Positions 61,054-64,000 of a stretch of 64,000 nt of DNA are shown here, piece after piece. The stretch is from Solobacterium sp. (GTDB taxonomy: Bacteria > Bacillota_I > Bacilli_A > Erysipelotrichales > Erysipelotrichaceae). Both the position numbers and the translations under genes were made by a program. The stretch covers positions 1 through 64,000 of the forward strand of contig JAFRCE010000007.1 of assembly GCA_017404505.1 (NCBI GenBank). The letters run 5' to 3'. The notes beneath the pieces are model-generated. The model saw only the letters and a list, made by a program, of their open reading frames with translations. It made no database searches and was not told the origin of the DNA. The stretch's first letter is position 1. The number at the start of each line of letters is the position of its first letter.

Positions 61054-61814
61054 CTTGCCTTTTCACCTCCTTCTTCCTTTTCCAGGAAGGTGAAGAAAGC
61101 ATCGCAGGCCTTCCTTCCCTCTTCCGCAGCCGGACGGCTTTTTTCCAGAAGCCGCAGCGGCCGAAGCAGTTCACCTGTCAGCATGATCACCATCAGACAC
61201 CCGTAGATATGAGCATTGTGATTCTTCAGTTCCAGAAGGCATACAACAATTCCCAGAGCCACGCATAAATATGCCGCACAAATCAGAACATCCCGGGTTT
61301 TCCGCGTCAGTTTCTCATTCGGAATCACCGCGATCAGATACAGACCGGCGGCTGCCGGCAGAAGGAGAGCAGCTTTCCAGCAGACAAAGCAGGCAGCGAC
61401 GGTTACTGTCACCGCTGCCAGCGGGGCATAATACAGCTGCGGCAGATATTCGCTGCAGTATTTTTCCATCCGCTCCGCGTTCTCCGTCGCTTTCTGCCGT
61501 TCCTCTTTCTCAGCGTCAGCTTTCAGGGAAAGTCTGCTGTGCAGTACTTCCCTGGTTTTCATGGCGGAAAGAAAACCGCAGCGGAACGATCCCCGCACAC
61601 AGAAATAGCGTACGAACATGGTGCCGGTCGCAGTCATGATGGCAAAGAATGCCAGAAAACCGCCGGAAAGACCGCTGTATAAGGCATCCAGAGTCAGGGC
61701 GGCTGCATAGATCACGGCAATTTCGGCCAGCAGGCCGCCCCATTGCACGAGCACGTTCAGCCGGATATATTTTTTTCCTTCGCCGTTCAGCGAATACAAT
61801 CGTTTCTCAAACAT
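61050..61814 (-). CDS. CydD-like ABC transmembrane domain without ATPase domain
   Basis: A 254-residue membrane protein. The start YIRLNVLVQWGGLLAEIAVIYAAALTL and the middle KTREVLHSRLSLK, then EKYCSEYLPQLYYAPLAAVTV, match CydD-type membrane domains. It ends with LLRPLRLLEKSRPAAEEG and FFTFLEKEEGG, exactly where a nucleotide-binding domain would begin. No ATPase motifs are present. It overlaps the second membrane protein by four bases (ATGA), the arrangement of a heterodimer. Full-length CydC/D proteins have about 550-580 residues; this one is less than half. Confidence 0.68.
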   Translation of the reverse strand: MFEKRLYSLNGEGKKYIRLNVLVQWGGLLAEIAVIYAAALTLDALYSGLSGGFLAFFAIMTATGTMFVRYFCVRGSFRCGFLSAMKTREVLHSRLSLKADAEKEERQKATENAERMEKYCSEYLPQLYYAPLAAVTVTVAACFVCWKAALLLPAAAGLYLIAVIPNEKLTRKTRDVLICAAYLCVALGIVVCLLELKNHNAHIYGCLMVIMLTGELLRPLRLLEKSRPAAEEGRKACDAFFTFLEKEEGGEKAR

Positions 61815-61849
61815 TCCTGATTTCCTTTTTTCTGCCCAATTGTAGCACA

Positions 61850-61875
61850 GAAAAACAGCAGTTTTCTGCTGTTGT
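61850..61875 (-). terminator. Terminator after the aminopeptidase gene
   Basis: An AACAGCAG / CTGCTGTT stem (61854-61861 and 61866-61873) with a 4-base loop and T residues on the minus strand. Confidence 0.8.
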
Positions 61876-61877
61876 TC

Positions 61878-63092
61878 TCAGATGGCGAAATCGCCCTTGT
61901 CAAAGATGACCACTTCTTTTCCGTCTTCGGTCGTGCCGGTAATGTGCATGTCAGCGGTGCCGATCATGAAATCGATATGGATCACGGAATCGTTGAAGGT
62001 GTACTTCGGATCGGCCGGCTGTTTTCTGCTCAGACCGCGGCCCAGAGCGAGATGACAGGATGCGTTCTCGTCGATCAGTGTCGTGTAATAGACGCGGCCG
62101 CTCATGGAAATCGGCGAATGGTATTCCACCAGGGCGCATTCGCCGAGGTAGCCGGCGTTTTCGTCCATCTGAACAAGAGCCTCCAGCATTTCTTTGCCTT
62201 CTTTGGCAATGACTTCGACGACCTTTCCTTTTTCGAAACGGAAGCCGAAGTTTTCGATGCTTTTGCCGCCGAGCACCAGCGGCCGTGAGGCATAGACGAC
62301 ACCCTCGGTGCCGAACTTCTCCGGTGTCGTGCAGATCTCTTCGGTCGGAATATTGGCGTTATGCGGGATGTAGTTCGGCATGACGTCCTTCGGCTTGAAG
62401 CAGAATTTCGAATCCGGCGTCAGTTCCACGGTCAGATCCGTGCCGTTGGAAGCCATATAATGCAGTTTCGTGAAATGATAACTGTCGATCACTTCGCCTT
62501 TGGCCTGCTTGCGCTGATTCTTCTCTTCCCATGTCTTTACGACATCGTTTTCCTCGTCGATGTAGCAGAGCTTCAGAAGCAGCTTCCACAATTCATCGAA
62601 GCGTTCTTCTTCCGGGATGTCGCTCATGATCGTGTCCGCCCATTCTTTCGTCGGAATCATGGCGATCAGCCACTGGCAGTGCTTTTCCCGGGAGGCTTTG
62701 CGCATGATATTGCGGACTGCGTCGATGTGGGCGAATACGGCATTGGCCTGGGCTTCCGGAACGTCCGCCATCAGCGCCGGATTGACCCCTTCGAGACGGA
62801 CAAAGCAGGCGCCTTCGTCAAGATATTTCTGATTCTGCAGTACTTCCCAGTCTTCGACTTTGCGGACGTCCTCGTCGCTGCGGTATTTTGCGGCCACCTT
62901 CAAATTGGCTTCGTCCAGATAGTGAACGATGACGTTGGAAGCTCCGAGCTTATAGCATTCTTCCGCGAAGACGGGTGTGAAGTAGGCACCTTCCACACAC
63001 GCTTCGACGAGCACCGGCTGGCCTTTCTGCACGTTCAGTCCGACACGGGCCAGTGTATAGGCGTATTTTCTCTGCATTTCTTTCATGTTCAT
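61878..63092 (-). CDS. M29 family aminopeptidase (AmpS/PepS type)
   Basis: A 404-residue metalloaminopeptidase of the thermophilic aminopeptidase family. The conserved C-terminal half carries NIPTEEICTTPE and GYLGECALVEYHSPIS (metal-binding Glu residues), YYTTLIDENASCHLALGRG (His), and VIHIDFMIG (His and Asp). It removes N-terminal residues from peptides in the cytosol. ATG 63092 was chosen as the most plausible start; alternatives at 63104 and 63086 exist, and the GAGAGG site is at a longer distance. It follows the DUF2130 gene by 22 bases. Confidence 0.93.
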   Translation of the reverse strand: MNMKEMQRKYAYTLARVGLNVQKGQPVLVEACVEGAYFTPVFAEECYKLGASNVIVHYLDEANLKVAAKYRSDEDVRKVEDWEVLQNQKYLDEGACFVRLEGVNPALMADVPEAQANAVFAHIDAVRNIMRKASREKHCQWLIAMIPTKEWADTIMSDIPEEERFDELWKLLLKLCYIDEENDVVKTWEEKNQRKQAKGEVIDSYHFTKLHYMASNGTDLTVELTPDSKFCFKPKDVMPNYIPHNANIPTEEICTTPEKFGTEGVVYASRPLVLGGKSIENFGFRFEKGKVVEVIAKEGKEMLEALVQMDENAGYLGECALVEYHSPISMSGRVYYTTLIDENASCHLALGRGLSRKQPADPKYTFNDSVIHIDFMIGTADMHITGTTEDGKEVVIFDKGDFAI

Positions 63093-63114
63093 AACAATGC
63101 ACATCCTCTCTTTT

Positions 63115-64000
63115 TTACTGTTCCTTCTTCAGTTCTTCGAACCGTTCCGCCACCGAAGGGGCGTCTTTGGTCAGTTTCTTGATGCTCAGTTCCTGGGCTT
63201 TGTTGTTGGCCAGCCGCAGGTTGTTTTCGCTCGACAGCAGTTCTTCTTTGGTTTTCTGCAGGTGGGCGATCGTCTTGTCGATTTCCTCAATGGCTTTCTG
63301 GAATTTCCGGGATGCCAGGTCGTAGTTGCGGCCGAAAGCGGCTTTGAAGGCGTTCATGTTTTCTTCAAAATGCGTGACGTCAAGGTTGTTGTTCCTCTCG
63401 ATCATCAGCTGCTTTTTATAGCCGAGTGAATTCAGCGCCGCGTTGCGCAGGATGGTGATGATCGGAATGAAGAACTGCGGCCGTACCACATACATTTTCG
63501 GATAGCGGTAGGAGACGTCGACGATGCCTTCGTTATACAGGTCGCTGTCCGCTTCCAGCAGGGAAACGAGCACCGCGTATTCACAGTTCTTTTCCCGTCT
63601 GTCCTTGTCCAGTTCCTTCAGGAAGTCTTCGTTTTTATGCTTCGTCGCGGTCGTTTCGTTTTCGTTTTTCATTTCGAACATGATGGAGATGATCTCGGTA
63701 CCCTCTTCATCATAGTCACGGAAGATAAAGTCGCCCTTTGAGCCGGTGCGGGCGTCGTTGTCCTTTTCGAAATACGCTTTTGGGAACATGCCCATGCGCA
63801 GCCGGTTGAATTCATAGGCGCAGTGCTGTTCCAGTGATTCGCCGACCATCTTGGTGGACTGCCGGGCTTTGAAATCCTTGTACTGTTTCACCAGTTCCTG
63901 CTGGGAGGCGATTTCCTTGTCCTTGGCCGCCACCATTTCGTTGTAGCTTGCCTGCATGGACTGTTCCTTTAAAACCGCTTCTGACTTCAGCGTGTCGATC
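63115..64000 (-). CDS. DUF2130 protein (partial, N-terminus off window)
   Basis: The C-terminal 294 residues of a larger protein; the frame continues past the window edge, so the internal ATG at 63957 is not the real start. The visible part has an upstream coiled coil rich in Lys/Glu/Gln, the DUF2130 core (GESLEQHCAYEFNRLRMGMFP, FEKDNDARTGSKGDFIFRD and MFEMKNENETT) and a C-terminal coiled coil. The core resembles the PD-(D/E)xK nuclease fold (ExK pattern in FEMKN). DUF2130 proteins are often seen in mobile or defence settings, but here it is followed by an ordinary aminopeptidase gene. Confidence 0.88.
   Translation of the reverse strand, partial: IDTLKSEAVLKEQSMQASYNEMVAAKDKEIASQQELVKQYKDFKARQSTKMVGESLEQHCAYEFNRLRMGMFPKAYFEKDNDARTGSKGDFIFRDYDEEGTEIISIMFEMKNENETTATKHKNEDFLKELDKDRREKNCEYAVLVSLLEADSDLYNEGIVDVSYRYPKMYVVRPQFFIPIITILRNAALNSLGYKKQLMIERNNNLDVTHFEENMNAFKAAFGRNYDLASRKFQKAIEEIDKTIAHLQKTKEELLSSENNLRLANNKAQELSIKKLTKDAPSVAERFEELKKEQ

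Overview
The window is bacterial and most likely from a Gram-positive Firmicute; an Erysipelotrichia-like host is my inference. The evidence is conserved Firmicutes gene order (secG/rnr/smpB/ssrA, yybS-gdpP-rplI-dnaB, walJ-htrA-rlmH), a GlgC/GlgD pair, strong AGGAGG-type ribosome binding sites, extended -10 promoters and many intrinsic terminators. No 16S gene or other taxonomic marker is present.

Left edge (1-1841): an AT-richer mobile element abuts the 3' end of the tmRNA gene. It holds a partial phage-type replication protein, a small early protein, a CI-like repressor with two matched operators between divergent promoters, and a 30-codon scrap that looks like an integrase tail. Its far end lies outside the window.

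1842-6300 (- strand): tmRNA, smpB and rnr (trans-translation and RNA decay), a lipid-kinase-family gene and secG. 6324-28080 (- strand): lower glycolysis (pgk, tpiA, eno) followed by a complete glycogen set (glgC, glgD, glgA, pulA, glgP, glgB, phosphoglucomutase, malQ), with ptsH (HPr) inside it. folC, ung and a large surface DUF885 protein interrupt the set. Together these genes make, branch, debranch and degrade glycogen and feed the product to glycolysis.

28074-36521 (- strand): rlmH, a catalytically dead HtrA-like protein, walJ, an M23 peptidase with LysM/G5-like regions, dnaB, rplI, gdpP and yybS. This joins wall metabolism, replication and cyclic-di-AMP turnover. 36727-51239 is mixed: azlCD, trmD, a 56-residue ferredoxin, a CapA-like protein, ogt, an aldo/keto reductase, a lipoprotein, a glutathione peroxidase, tRNA-Pro(CGG), a TtcA-like ATPase, a Nudix enzyme, a heterodimeric ABC exporter, a TGS-kinase fusion, a frameshifted GNAT gene and a pyridoxal kinase.

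51300-64000: PAP2 phosphatase, tex, an ABC permease/ATPase pair, then the most interesting locus. There a leader resembling the yybP-ykoY manganese riboswitch, with a terminator and a possible antiterminator, precedes an unrecognised membrane protein, an SPFH protein and a tiny membrane protein. After that come DUF1294, two CydDC-like ABC membrane domains with no ATPase domain, an M29 aminopeptidase and a partial DUF2130 gene.
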